Assembly: GCF_041146795.1 (NCBI RefSeq)
Contig: NC_135175.1
Location: 22,708,575-22,772,574 of the forward strand
Direction: 5' to 3'
Source: Maylandia zebra
Taxonomy: Eukaryota; Chordata; Actinopteri; Cichliformes; Cichlidae
Length of the DNA stretch: 64,000 nucleotides
How positions within the stretch are numbered: the stretch's first letter is position 1; the number at the start of each line of letters is the position of its first letter. Below the pieces are notes generated by a model. The model was given only the letters and a program-made list of their open reading frames with translations, made no database searches and was not told the DNA's origin. The position numbers and the translations under genes were made by a program. Shown here one piece after another: positions 27,001 through 48,600 of this stretch.

Positions 27001-27220
27001 GCAGCCCATACTGCACAATATTCTTCCAACTCCAGTCATCTGACGGTGATTTTCAAAAGGCTAAATGGGATCCTTACTTTTTTAATCTAATAAATCTTTC
27101 AAGAAAATTTGAGTTTGGGGTAAAAAAGTTAATAAATAAGTACCTCTGCTGGGACTGCGCACAGACTTCTGTCAAGAACAGTAGAGTCCATGCGCAAAAA
27201 ATACTGCATGTTCTCCACAT
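18043..27220 (-). CDS. pcolce2: Procollagen C-endopeptidase enhancer 2 (PCOLCE2), 9 exons
   Basis: Secreted extracellular-matrix glycoprotein that binds fibrillar procollagen and speeds C-propeptide removal by BMP1/tolloid proteases. Exons in transcript order: 27144-27220, 26765-26873, 26134-26389, 23364-23488, 22442-22578, 22178-22341, 21145-21228, 18533-18700, 18043-18173, totalling 416 aa (human 415). Residues 1-21 form a signal peptide ([21 protein letters not shown]). CUB1 begins at FTCGG, residue 29, with [19 protein letters not shown]2 begins at QYCGG, about residue 150, with [15 protein letters not shown] Thr/Pro linker ([15 protein letters not shown]) leads to an NTR domain from about residue 296 with [18 protein letters not shown] and the terminal NKQC. 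The start at 27220 was chosen over upstream in-frame ATGs because it gives a clean signal peptide. The 84-nt exon 7 is short but fits homology and phase exactly. Confidence 0.95.
18850..19080 (+). repeat. Teleost LINE 3' tail in PCOLCE2 intron 7
   Basis: The sequence contains CTGTTAAAAGGGAGTTTTTC, TTCCCACTGTTGCCAAAGG, TTGCTCATATTG, TTGTGATTTG and a terminal GAATTGAATTG. This pattern is typical of an abundant fish non-LTR element 3' end with a short tandem tail. It is truncated and antisense to PCOLCE2. The clade is not assigned. Confidence 0.6.
19090..19490 (-). mobile_element. Tc1-like transposase N-terminal fossil (PCOLCE2 intron 7)
   Basis: From an ATG at 19429 (minus) it reads [19 protein letters not shown], one stop, [19 protein letters not shown], then [20 protein letters not shown] and [17 protein letters not shown]. 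This is the paired-like helix-turn-helix half of a Tc1 transposase. The catalytic half is missing. It lies directly beside the LINE tail. Confidence 0.8.
23060..23275 (+). mobile_element. Tc1-type element end fragment (PCOLCE2 intron 4)
   Basis: The sequence CCCCTGAAAATGTTCAGGTA through GAAAATGAGTGAAAAAGCAG to ACTTTTGCACA resembles the non-coding end of a fish Tc1-like family. A related copy lies at about 53905-54060. No open frame remains. Confidence 0.5.
25044..25247 (-). pseudogene. Partial THAP-domain exon inside the hAT element, frameshifted
   Basis: On the minus strand an ATG at 25247 opens [15 protein letters not shown] and continues to [14 protein letters not shown] and VSEVTKRR. This matches the N-terminal half of a THAP zinc-finger domain (first Cys pair, then the (F/Y)xxP-type segment, altered here to YRIT). 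After TKRR a one-base shift is needed to recover [13 protein letters not shown]. The exon would end at CAG/GTTAGT (donor at 25043). The second half of the finger, with Cys-x2-His, was not found nearby. An upstream in-frame ATG at 25319 exists but looks less likely. Confidence 0.6.
25355..25362. promoter_or_regulatory. Perfect CRE palindrome upstream of the THAP exon
   Basis: TGACGTCA lies about 108 bases upstream of the minus-strand THAP ATG, inside the transposon. This is the full consensus for CREB/ATF binding. Function is inferred from the motif and its position only. Confidence 0.4.
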
Positions 27221-28419
27221 TGTTGGGAAAACGGAGCAGGAGCTTCGCCTGTTTTCGCCCGGTGGCGTGAATGGCATTGTGCTCAACAGGCTAAAACGGA
27301 GGGGAAAAGTACCCAGGAGCTCCTGTAAGGACTTTCAGCAACGGAAAACTCAAGCAAGCAGATGAATATAGCGTTTGTTCTGCGTGGTAGGAGGGACGGG
27401 GCGCAGGGTGCACATTTCTTTTTTTTCTTTCTTTCTTTTTTTTTTTCCCTCAGGGGGGGTTAAAGACGCGCTGGGAGGGGAGGGAGTGGCTTGAAAACCT
27501 TTAAGGAGATGGCATGAATATACTTGACTCCAGAAGTTATCTATGCATGGTTTCACATTCCGATCAACGTGTATATTTCTGAATTCAAATACCTGCATGT
27601 GCCTAAAGGTGAATGAGGCAACTTGTGTTGTGTTCTCCAATCTTATTTTTTTATTTTATATTTTATATATCTCTATAAACTGAATACAAAATACAATTAC
27701 ATGAAATATGGCTTGTTAGAGTTGTGTGCTGCAAAGGGGTCATCTGAGGATTGAAAGAGAGCACCACCTGCTGGACAAACTATGGTGTAAGCAATTTTAT
27801 TATCACTCAAATTCCAATTCAAAAATGTGCTGTTCTCTCCATCATATTATGTTGTTTATTTGATTATATAATTATTATTTCTATTTTAGATGTTACCTAT
27901 TTGTCCATTTGCATTTCTTGAAATGCTCAGTCCATGTCATTTGTTTTTAAATTTCATGAATAGTGAAATTACCTTATTTTCTTGCACTGGTACACGTGTG
28001 GTAATATTTAGGCTCCTTCATTCTTTGTTTATTTACCCTGATATCTTAGTCTGAATCTGCACTTTGAATTATACGGAACCTGCATGCTGATTATGGCATA
28101 TACACACCATTCACATCGGAATTTTCAGTGGGGACAAAAACAAACAAACAAAAAGGATAGAGTGAGATTGAAGTCACTTAGAGCAGCAAATGAGAGTTTA
28201 CGGAAGCGTAGTAGTGTAATAGTGGTATTAATTTTATTAATTTATACATATTTATAGTTTTAGTACGTGATAGAATTTTGAATCCTTGTGTCGCGCTTGA
28301 GAAACTGAAAGAAGAGAGATGGGAAGCATCGGCGATTCTGTGATTGATTGCGACGCCTGGAGTTTCACAGTTGCCACTATCATCAGCTCGGCGATCGATT
28401 CATTTCAGTTCCACAAAAG
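27221..28419. promoter_or_regulatory. Divergent intergenic region between PCOLCE2 and U2SURP
   Basis: The 1.2 kb separating the two start codons holds a pyrimidine run near 27417-27450, AT-rich middle sequence and a more mixed segment from about 28260. In human, PAQR9 lies between these genes, but I see no PAQR9 coding sequence here. The U2SURP start codon is embedded in AAGATGGCGG (28417-28426), which matches the YY1 motif often found at translation starts. Confidence 0.5.
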
Positions 28420-39070
<10,651 letters not shown>

Positions 39071-39670
39071 CATCTTTTTTTTTTTCTTTTCTTCCCCAAC
39101 TCCTCCCTCCTATTCTCTGCGCCATGTGTATAAAAATTGACTGATTTGGCAGCTGAAGATTTCTGCCCTGATGTTAAAGTGAGGACAATGAAGTGTGGAG
39201 GGTTTTGCATGGGTTTCCATCTGGTGTACCAGATAGATGGCGCCACTGCTGTTTTATATTGTAAAAAAATAAATAACGTGCTTGTGTTTCCTGATTCCCA
39301 TCACCTCCAAATGGAATTCATCCATGTGGTAGACCACACCTGTAAAGAGTGTGACGACAATAGTCTTATTCATGCTGTCATTTTCTGTTTTTGTAGTTCA
39401 CATTAAAAATAATTCCTAATAAAGTGATTTTTTTTTTTTTTTTAAACAAAGAGCTGAGGCAGACACTTTAATCATGTTTTATTTGATTTTCACCTGGCAC
39501 ATATGTAAGGGTGCTTCTTTACAGGTAGTATGTTTAGTAAGGTTTTTCATTTTAAAGTTTAGTGTTTTTGCAACTAGTGAATAAAAATCAAGCAATCTCA
39601 CTTTAGGGCCAAAAATGCTTATCGGGGCAGTAATAGTTTACTGCAGTGTAATGAAGCTGTGGCCATGTTT
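39071..39670. terminator. Convergent 3' ends of U2SURP (+) and ACAD11 (-)
   Basis: Only 600 bases separate the two stop codons. U2SURP-strand AATAAA hexamers are at 39268-39273 and 39418-39423. A minus-strand AATAAA (TTTATT, about 39478-39483) serves ACAD11. If the distal U2SURP signal is used, the two cleavage sites would lie within about 50 bases of each other. A T-tract lies at about 39429-39443. Confidence 0.6.
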
Positions 39671-42600
39671 TTAGAGCTTTGCCTGTGCCTTCTTTAGTTG
39701 ATCTCTGAGTTCCAAATAGGCTATAGAGGAGAGGTGCACCTCATCTGGTCCATCAGCGATGCGCAGAGTCCGCACATATGAGTACCTGAAGACAAATGTA
39801 ATATTGGCATCATGGAAGGCATTTATCAAAGGCATTTACCATTAATGTGTTGGGACGGGTCCAAACTTACATCTGTGCTAGTGGAACGTCTCCAGACACA
39901 CCTGCACCACCATATACCTGTATGGCTATGTCCACCACCTTGCAGGCCATTCTTCCTGCTGCAACCTTAATCATAGCAATCTAGTAGGCAGTGATAAAGA
40001 TAAATGTTAGAGTTCAAAAGACCACAGCCCTTTCCCAATTCCATCCCACAGTGATTTCAAGCTGGGATTGCATATGCTATATTGCCAAAAGTATTCACTG
40101 ATCTATCGAAATCATTGAATTCAGGTGTTTGAATCACTTCCATAGCCATAGGTGTATAAAATCATGCACCTAGTCGTGCAGACTGTTTCTACAAACATTT
40201 ATGAATGAATGGGTCGCTCTCAGGAGCTCAAATCAATTCTAGTGTGGTCCTGTAATAGGATGCCAGCTGTGCAACAAGTCAATTTGTGAAATTCTGAGCT
40301 ATTGACTATTCCATAGTCAACTGTTAGGGGTATTATAATGAAGTGGAAATGACCACTCAGCCACAAAGTGGTAGGCCATGTAAAAACAAAAAACAGCATG
40401 GTCAGCAGAGGCTGAAGTTGCCAACTTTCTGTAAAGTTAATCGCTACAGACCTCCAAACTTCATGTGGCCTCCAAATTAGCTCAGGTAGAGTGTCTAGAG
40501 GGCTTCATTGAATGGGTTTCCATGGCAGACCAGCTGGATTCAGGCCTTGGATCACCAAGCACAATGCAAAGTGTCAAATGCAGTGGTGTAAAACACACTG
40601 CCAGTGCAAGAGCAGTGGCGAGGTTGGTCTTTGGAGTTATTGAGTGATGACTGGAGTGTCTGGAATCTGATGGATGAGACCGGATTTGGCGGTTGCCAGG
40701 AGAACAGTACTTGTCTGACTGCATTGTGACAACTGTAAAGTTTGGAGGAGGGGGGATTAGGGTGCCTTAGTTCCAATGAAAGGAACTCAATGCTTTAGCA
40801 TACCAAGACATTTTGGACAATTTCCAGCTCCCAAATTTGTGTGAGTTTTGGGATGTCCCATTCCTGTTCATGATTGCGCACCAGTGCACAAAGATAGGTC
40901 ATAAAGACATGGATTAGCGAGTTTGGTACAGAAGAACTTTACTGGAATTCACAAATGGACTTCCAGAAGAGTGGTCAAAAATTCCCATAAACACCTCTAT
41001 TATGGGATGTCACTCAAGTTCATATGTGTAAAGGGAAGTGATTGAATACTTTTGACAATATAGTGTATGTCATGATAAAAATGACTTTCAAAAAAAATAA
41101 AAATATCCAAAACGCAACAGAGAAGCCATTGGTTTTAGAAATACAATGTTATTGTCCATCCCAAGTAAGATATCAGCACATTTATATGTGTTTGTTTTGT
41201 TGTTTTAAATGTGAGGGTCAAAAATAGTTTTACCTCCTTACGAGCTGCCCGACTGCCTAGTGTATCCAGTGCATGAGCAGCATTGAGAGTAAGCAGGCGA
41301 GTCTGCTCTATCATGAGACGGCACTCTGCTATCCAATGAGCAATAACTTCCTGGACAATAGATAACACAGAGATCCATTAGCTGCATCTAAAAAGCTGTC
41401 CACTAGGTGTCAACAGTAGGACATCTCTCAGCACATACTGCCACAGCCCCAAGATTTAAATCTGGCATATCTCTTGGGTTCTCTCTTTGCAATACTGTAC
41501 ATGTTATTCTATTTAGGCAGAATAAACATTCCCAATGCTGGCAAATACAGAAATGAATTTAACTTGCTATAAATGGCACAAAAACTGCGATTATAAACCC
41601 CATTTCCTGATATTTTTCTTCTTCTGTATGCTGTAACCCCAAAACTGGCAGAAAGCCATCAAAGCTCTGAGAACCTCTCCTTCAGATACAGCTTCACTCA
41701 CATGCTGGTACAGTTGTTTTCCAAAGGTGTGTCTGGTGGCAGCCCGCTGGCAGAGTAGCTCCAATGCCAACTCTGCTAGTCCGACAGCTCTCATACAGTG
41801 GTGCAGCCTGCCTGGCCCCAGGCGACCTTGGGCAATCTCAAATCCCCTGCCCTCCCCTGGAAACCACAACAGTGTAACACAGAAAGAGAGATAACAGAAG
41901 AGGCCGTAATTATCTCATTCACAAAATGTCAAGTCAACACTGCTTTATCGTTCAAACATATTCTGTTTCTTGGGAATATAGACAAAACAATAAAGGCTTT
42001 TACCTAGAATAATGCTGGAGGCGGGTACGCGCACATTTTCAAAATGCACTTCAAAGTGGCCACCATGGATCGCATCTGAGAACAGATACAAGGATTAAAT
42101 CGTGTCAGGAAAGCTCAGATGTCATCTCTGCACGCCCATACTGTGGGGAAAAATAAACAAGGACAGATGATATCATTAACTTACCATCCTGACCGAACAC
42201 AGTGAGTGGTCTGATGAGCTTTACACCTGCTGTGTCCATAGGTACGAGGATCATACTGTGCTGGCTGTGCCTAAGAGACAGGTTTACAGCCGAAGCATGT
42301 GATGGAATTATACTTTGAGCACAGTGGCCATTTTCACAGGTTTTTCACGCAGCTATAAATATGATACTGATGGGAATCTCCATTCATTGCAAGCAAGGGT
42401 GTGTGCCTTTTACTGCTGACAAACCAAGGAGAAGAGTTATTATATTCTGGGTGTGGTTGTTAGGAATTTCTTTTAATTAATATCCTAAATTATGCCAATT
42501 AAACTTCAAGCAAAATTTAACACACACAAGAATCAACATTAGACCGACTTTTTTCCCCCCTGTGTGTTATACAAACATCAGGGCAGAAAGCTAGACCGGT

Positions 42601-45600
42601 GCTAAGGGGCATGCTGGGAAGTAGGCTGTGTCTCTAAGCAAAGTCCATTTCAGTTATATTGGCAGCAGAAACAGAAGAAGTCTAGTGGGACAAATGGCTT
42701 CTTAAAAAAAAGTTCAAAGGAACACACAAAACAATCTCACATAAAACCAAAACTAGAAATGAACAATACTAATAAAAATCCTGTTGTGGTGAAAAACATG
42801 ACATCAGAAAACTCTGGAAAAAGGCAGAAACAAATCTTTGCGTGTTTGTTCCCACAAAGAAACGTGGATGTATATTTCACATAACTGTTCTGCTGACCTG
42901 ATGTTTTCATCCCGAATGCCGCTCCTGCACATGACAATGGCCACTTTGCACTGGGGATTGCCGGCACCTGGCGGGACAAGGCAAAAATCCTGTGGGTCAT
43001 TTACATTCAGGTCACGTTGCTTTCTGGTGCTATAAATCAATGGGGCTGGTAACTTTTCAGCGACTGCCTCCGTCCTTAACCAGTCCATGACCCCTACTGC
43101 GGCCGGAAACTGCGAATTTTGCTGTCACGGATGTGGTAACCATGTGGCTGCTTAATAATGTTAATGACGACAACCGGTTTCCTGAGTTAGTTTTTTTTTT
43201 TCCACTCCTCAAATACAGTAATTTTATTACTTTATTATAATACCAGTTCGAGATTAAAAAAAAACATCATAGAGATCCTCTAAACAAGATATTACAAAAG
43301 TGGTCACAGAAGGAGCAATTGCAGAATCCTTTGGAATTTCCCTGGTTGAGAGTCCACTTTGAGACAAACCCTAAGGGCACAAACAGGGTGACCAACTGAT
43401 GGTGTCGCCTTCCTGTTTAGGTTTTGGTTCAGCTGGCACAACTGTCCCCTCCAGACAGGACATATGGACACCAGACAGCAGCAGACATCTTTAGTTTAAG
43501 AGCTCTCACAACACGAAAACCACGCGTGAGAGCATGTGAATTCTTAAACTTGATTTGACAGGGGTTGAGGTTTTGCATTTACTCTCTGGCTACAGAAACG
43601 CAAACAAACAGTAACTGATTATTCTCAGACTGTAGCGAAGAACTTGACAGCAGACACCACCCATAAACCACATTTAGGAAAGCCCGTTTGGCCCAGAGGC
43701 AGGTGAGGTTTTCCTGTGAACCCATACATAAGGGTCCATGATCCAAAGCATGCCCATGCATGTCATATCATTCCTGGTATGAATTTAAACCTTCCCAACC
43801 CAGTAATTAGACTTCCTGACAGAATGCTATGCAGCTGATTTTTCCAGAAAAAAAAAAGAAAAAAGAAAAAAAAAAGAAATCAAGTCAATATGCAATTTTA
43901 ACATAGCTAGGCCCCTTTTCCCCTCTAATGAAAACTAATGTTCCTTTTCTTTGTCTGACTGGAATTTTTATGGATACATTTCATTATTTATTTCTGGCCC
44001 AAATCCAATTGTCTTGTATATTTTTGTTTGATATATTTATAAGAGTGTGGCAGTCAAAAAATAGCTGAACGTTTCTGAGGAAGCAGAAATAAGGAAATAG
44101 TAGAAAAAACAAAACAAAAAAACATTACTCTAGTTTCACTTGTATATTTCAAATGACCAAAGCTGCTGCTACTAGGAATGAGGCTGGTGAAGTATGTACA
44201 AAAAAAAAAAAGAAAAGAAAAGGACAACCACCAATAGGAACTCCCTGTGTGTAAAACAGCCTCTCTTTATATGGTGCATTGCACAGCACAGCATAAGAAA
44301 ACAGACGACTCAAGGAATTTGTATTCGTCTTAGACATTTCTCCTTGAACCTGATCCACACTCAAACACACACACACACACGTGCGTGCGCACACGCACTC
44401 ACACCACGTAACACAAATCTGTGTTACGTGGTGAAGGGACACGCTCCTACAGTGTCAGAAGTGAAGGGAGTGGGGTTGGCTGAAGCAGAGATTAGTCACT
44501 GCAGTGCCAGAGTGCATGCAACCTTTTTCCTCAGAATACACAACAATAAACGGATCAGTGTTAACTTTACGGTTCTTGGACAGGAACAGAAACACGGTAA
44601 GAGCATTTTGACTTTTCTTTCATACCCTTTAGTGTAACGTATACTGACAAGAGATATACTCCTTATATTCCTTCCTTGAACTTTTGTTTTTTTAAATAAT
44701 ATTACACTTTTAAATCTTTAAACTACATCATTAAATACATAGCTACATTTTACATATACTTATTATACACAGAGATATGTGATGTTGTGCATTGTTGTTT
44801 TACTTAGTGAACGGTTAACTTTAGTCTTTGACTCACAGTCAAAGTCCTGCTTGGTATATTTTATGACTAAGCTTCTTTATATTACCTCATTAACACTGTT
44901 GTGTTAGGTTTGTGTTGCTCTGCTTTTCTCCTGAGCGCATAGCTCTTTGTAAACAAACTGTTCTCTTACTCTTCTACCTAAATACAGGTAGTATATCATT
45001 ATTACTATAAGCATTGTTGGACTATATCAACTTTGTGTCATAGATTTTGCTTAACTAAAGATTATAAAATGCACAAATTCACAGAAGGTGTACACAATAA
45101 TGCCACTCCCATGCCCGTGTTCGACACCTTTGAGCAAAGCATGCAGAAAAATAACTGAAAAATATTCATATATTTTCGATCGACGGCTCTTTATACAACA
45201 ATAAAATCACCTGCATTTGCGATATCATTACTCATGTATGTTACCAAAGCAATATTGACTTAACTCAACTACAAAAGTTTTCACCTAAATACATTTTCTA
45301 TGTATATCCTAGTGTCATACCTGCTATTGTATGTGTATATTATAAGCTGCTCTATTTATTTATAATATTTTGTCTATCTATTATATGTCCATTTACATCA
45401 TCTTCCATTACTTTATTTGCACTGATGCCACTACTGTGCATAGGTTCAATTTTTAAAAATATCCTTCCTGGAGTGTCCTTTTATCTTTTTTCCATTTTCT
45501 TAATTCCTTTTATTCTACATGTATGTGCAGTACACATATAATTGATAATAAAATCATTTTAATCTTTTTTAATTAATTTGACTAGTGAAATCCAAACAGC

Positions 45601-48600
45601 CAAATAGCTGCTGTGAAAACAAACAAACAAAAAAAAAATCTGAAAAAACCCCCCAGCTGACACACGAAGCCCATCTGTAGCCAAAAGTCAATATTTGACA
45701 TTTTTTCTGAACGTTCCAGTGAACATCTGCTTCAGTAACTACTACTCCCAATTCAGAAGAGAGACACTTGTTATATGGCTTGTTAAGGGACTGCTGTCAT
45801 CTTTGTAACAAGTGTGAGTTGCCAAAAATGCTCTTGACGTGCAAAATATTCAATGCATCACCTCTTGGTCCTCAGCCAGACGTTACATCATCCGCAACGT
45901 AACATGTTTTGCTGTTCGGAGTTCGCACTTTCCTCAATTCTTCTTCCTCAGGAAATGAACAAAAACCTGAATGAAAAGGGATTTATGGTTTCTAATATAC
46001 AGGGGAACAATACAAGATCTGTCCTTGGAGCTCAGTTAGTTTTTTCAAGGGATTATTGGATCTAACAGAAAAAAAAAAGTATCTATTTGTGACAGTAAAA
46101 GTATCCACGCAGGCACAGTATCCCACTTGCTAATGCTTGAGTGAGATCCTTACTGGCAGGGAACAGCTTGGCTAACACAACAATGGGTCTGAATGAAAGA
46201 GTCACATCAATGGGACATCCTGTTGAACCAGCAAATGCCACATATAGTAAAAACCAACATCCTGGATTTTAATCTGGCAGAAAAAGATCCCGCACTTGCA
46301 TGACATTCTCAGGCCTTTCTCCGCATACTTCCTCCTCACTAAACTTTAAAAAAAGACCAGAAATTGGATTGGTGTTAACAAGCTCCAAAAAAAAAAAAAA
46401 AAAAAAGTCCTGTGCATTGCATAATAGACATCATTAGTTTGCAGAACATCTTTTTCCCTGTAATTAAAGGATTAGCAAATCAAAAGCTACCATTTTCTGG
46501 AGTGTGTAGATCACTCAGCACCCACTGGAATACAAAGTAATTCAATTCAAAAACTTCACTAGAAGATGTGTAACTCTATTGTCTCTCTTTTTTTCCCTAC
46601 TGGAGTTTATTCAAGCCCACACGCTCATTTCTGACAGGCTGAGCTAAAGCCATTAGGGAAACCATGCAGGAAAGATTCCTCTGATGCAGAACACACAAAG
46701 AACTCGCCTTTCCTGTTCCTGGTACAAAAAAAAAAAAGAAAAAAAAAAGGGGGGGGGGTTCTTGTTCTGTTAAATGATGCCATACATGTTAATGATGGAC
46801 AAGAACTCAATTGTTGGTACTCAGAGTAAACTAAAAAGGTGGAGCTTTTAAAGAAATGTTTCTCTTTTTTTCTCTTGTATTTTTTTCCCACAGAAAAAGT
46901 ATGGCCGACTTTGACTATCACCACGACGATGATTCAAATGAAACTTACGACTACAATTATGAACACACCATCTGTGACAAGGAAACAGTGCGTTCCTTTG
47001 CCGGCGTCTTCCTTCCGGTCATCTATGCCCTGGCTCTGATAGTAGGCCTGGCGGGAAACGCCTTGGTAGTGGTGGTTTACACGTCACGGCTGAAACTGCG
47101 AACCCTGACGGATGTGTGCATCCTCAACCTTGCCATTTCAGACCTGCTGCTTCTCTTCACCCTGCCTTTCTGGGCAGCCGATGCTGTCCACGGGTGGATG
47201 CTGGGTACGGCAGCCTGCAAGCTCACATCCTTCCTCTACAGCACCAACTTCAGCTGCGGCATGCTGATGCTTACGTGCATCAGTGTGGATCGCTACCGCG
47301 CTGTAACCAAAAATCCAACGGACAGAGCTGGCACCAGATCCCAAGTCAGGAGACAGTGGTTCCTGGTGTGCCTCATGCTGTGGACTATAGCCAGTATTCT
47401 CGGCCTTCCTGAACTTATCTTCTCCACAGTGAAGCACACCCATTACAGGATCAGCTGCACAGCCATCTACCCGCACAGCATGGCCCGACCTGCAAAGGCT
47501 TCCCTGGAGCTGCTTGAGGTGATCCTGAGATTTGTGATACCTTTCCTGGTCATGGTGGTGTGCTACTGCCGAGTGGGACTGGCGCTGAGTAAGGCCGTCG
47601 CGGTGCGACGAGAGAAAAAGTGGCGAGCCCTGCGGGTCCTCCTGGCTGTGGTGGCCGTATTCCTGCTCACCCAGCTGCCCTACACGGTAGTCAAGCTTTG
47701 CCGAGCGATGGACATCATTTACATGCTCGTGACCGACTGTGATGTCAGCAAGGGCTTGGATCACGCTATGCAGGTGACAGAAAGCCTGGCTCTCACCCAC
47801 GCCTGCATTAACCCGCTGTTGTACGCCTTCATGGGGTCGTCCTTCAGGAGTCACGTTCTAAAGACTGCCAAACACCTTGGACAGCGACTTGGAAGGCACC
47901 AGAGACACGTCAACGAGGAGCCCGTGGAGATTGCGCTCCAAGCGTGTAATCAAACCCAATCCCAGTCGGATTCAGAAGAACAAGACACCAGCACCTTTAC
48001 TATTTAAGACTGGAAATATTTAGCTATTTTTTTGTAAACTTATATACAAAATTGCATGTACAGAGTATAAATATATTTACGTTCCCTTACTAACATGCAA
48101 GACAGATCCCCATAAATATAAATGTTAATTCTCAGTTTAATAATTGTATATGTACAGTGAATTTATATGCACTAACCAGCAAAGTATTTTGTATAAATTA
48201 TGTATTTTGTTAAATAAAAGAACAAAGTTTTCAATAACACGCATCTGTCGCAACTGAGTGCAGCTGACGCTCTCGTTCTCGAGTTCTTTGCAACTAATCG
48301 AATACAGCTTTACAATCTACACCGCCTTAAACGAGCTCATCTGCGTCTCATTTCATTACATCCCGTGGTTTTGGGTTGGGATGACGGATGACTTGACTGC
48401 ACAGTGGGTGACCCATCGAGTGGAAAAACATTTGGCAAGCAAAGACAGGACAGCAACCAGCAGGAAGCACCCCACCATGCTATCAAAGCTGAATATTGTT
48501 TGGAGAAGTTTAAAGAGCGACTGCTGTTTTCATCTAATCTTCTTTTTATCCTTTCAATAACACAAGTTTTATAGTTTGCAGTAAAACCCAATCCACCGTT

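Noticed and set aside
46856-46900. Longer ACKR4 start (15 extra residues)
   Set aside because: These codons are the polypyrimidine tract and acceptor of an upstream intron. MADFDYHH at 46901 gives the expected acidic N terminus.
47138-47854. 238-codon open frame on the minus strand
   Set aside because: It lies wholly antisense to the ACKR4 coding exon and resembles no protein. It is a by-product of GC-rich codon use.
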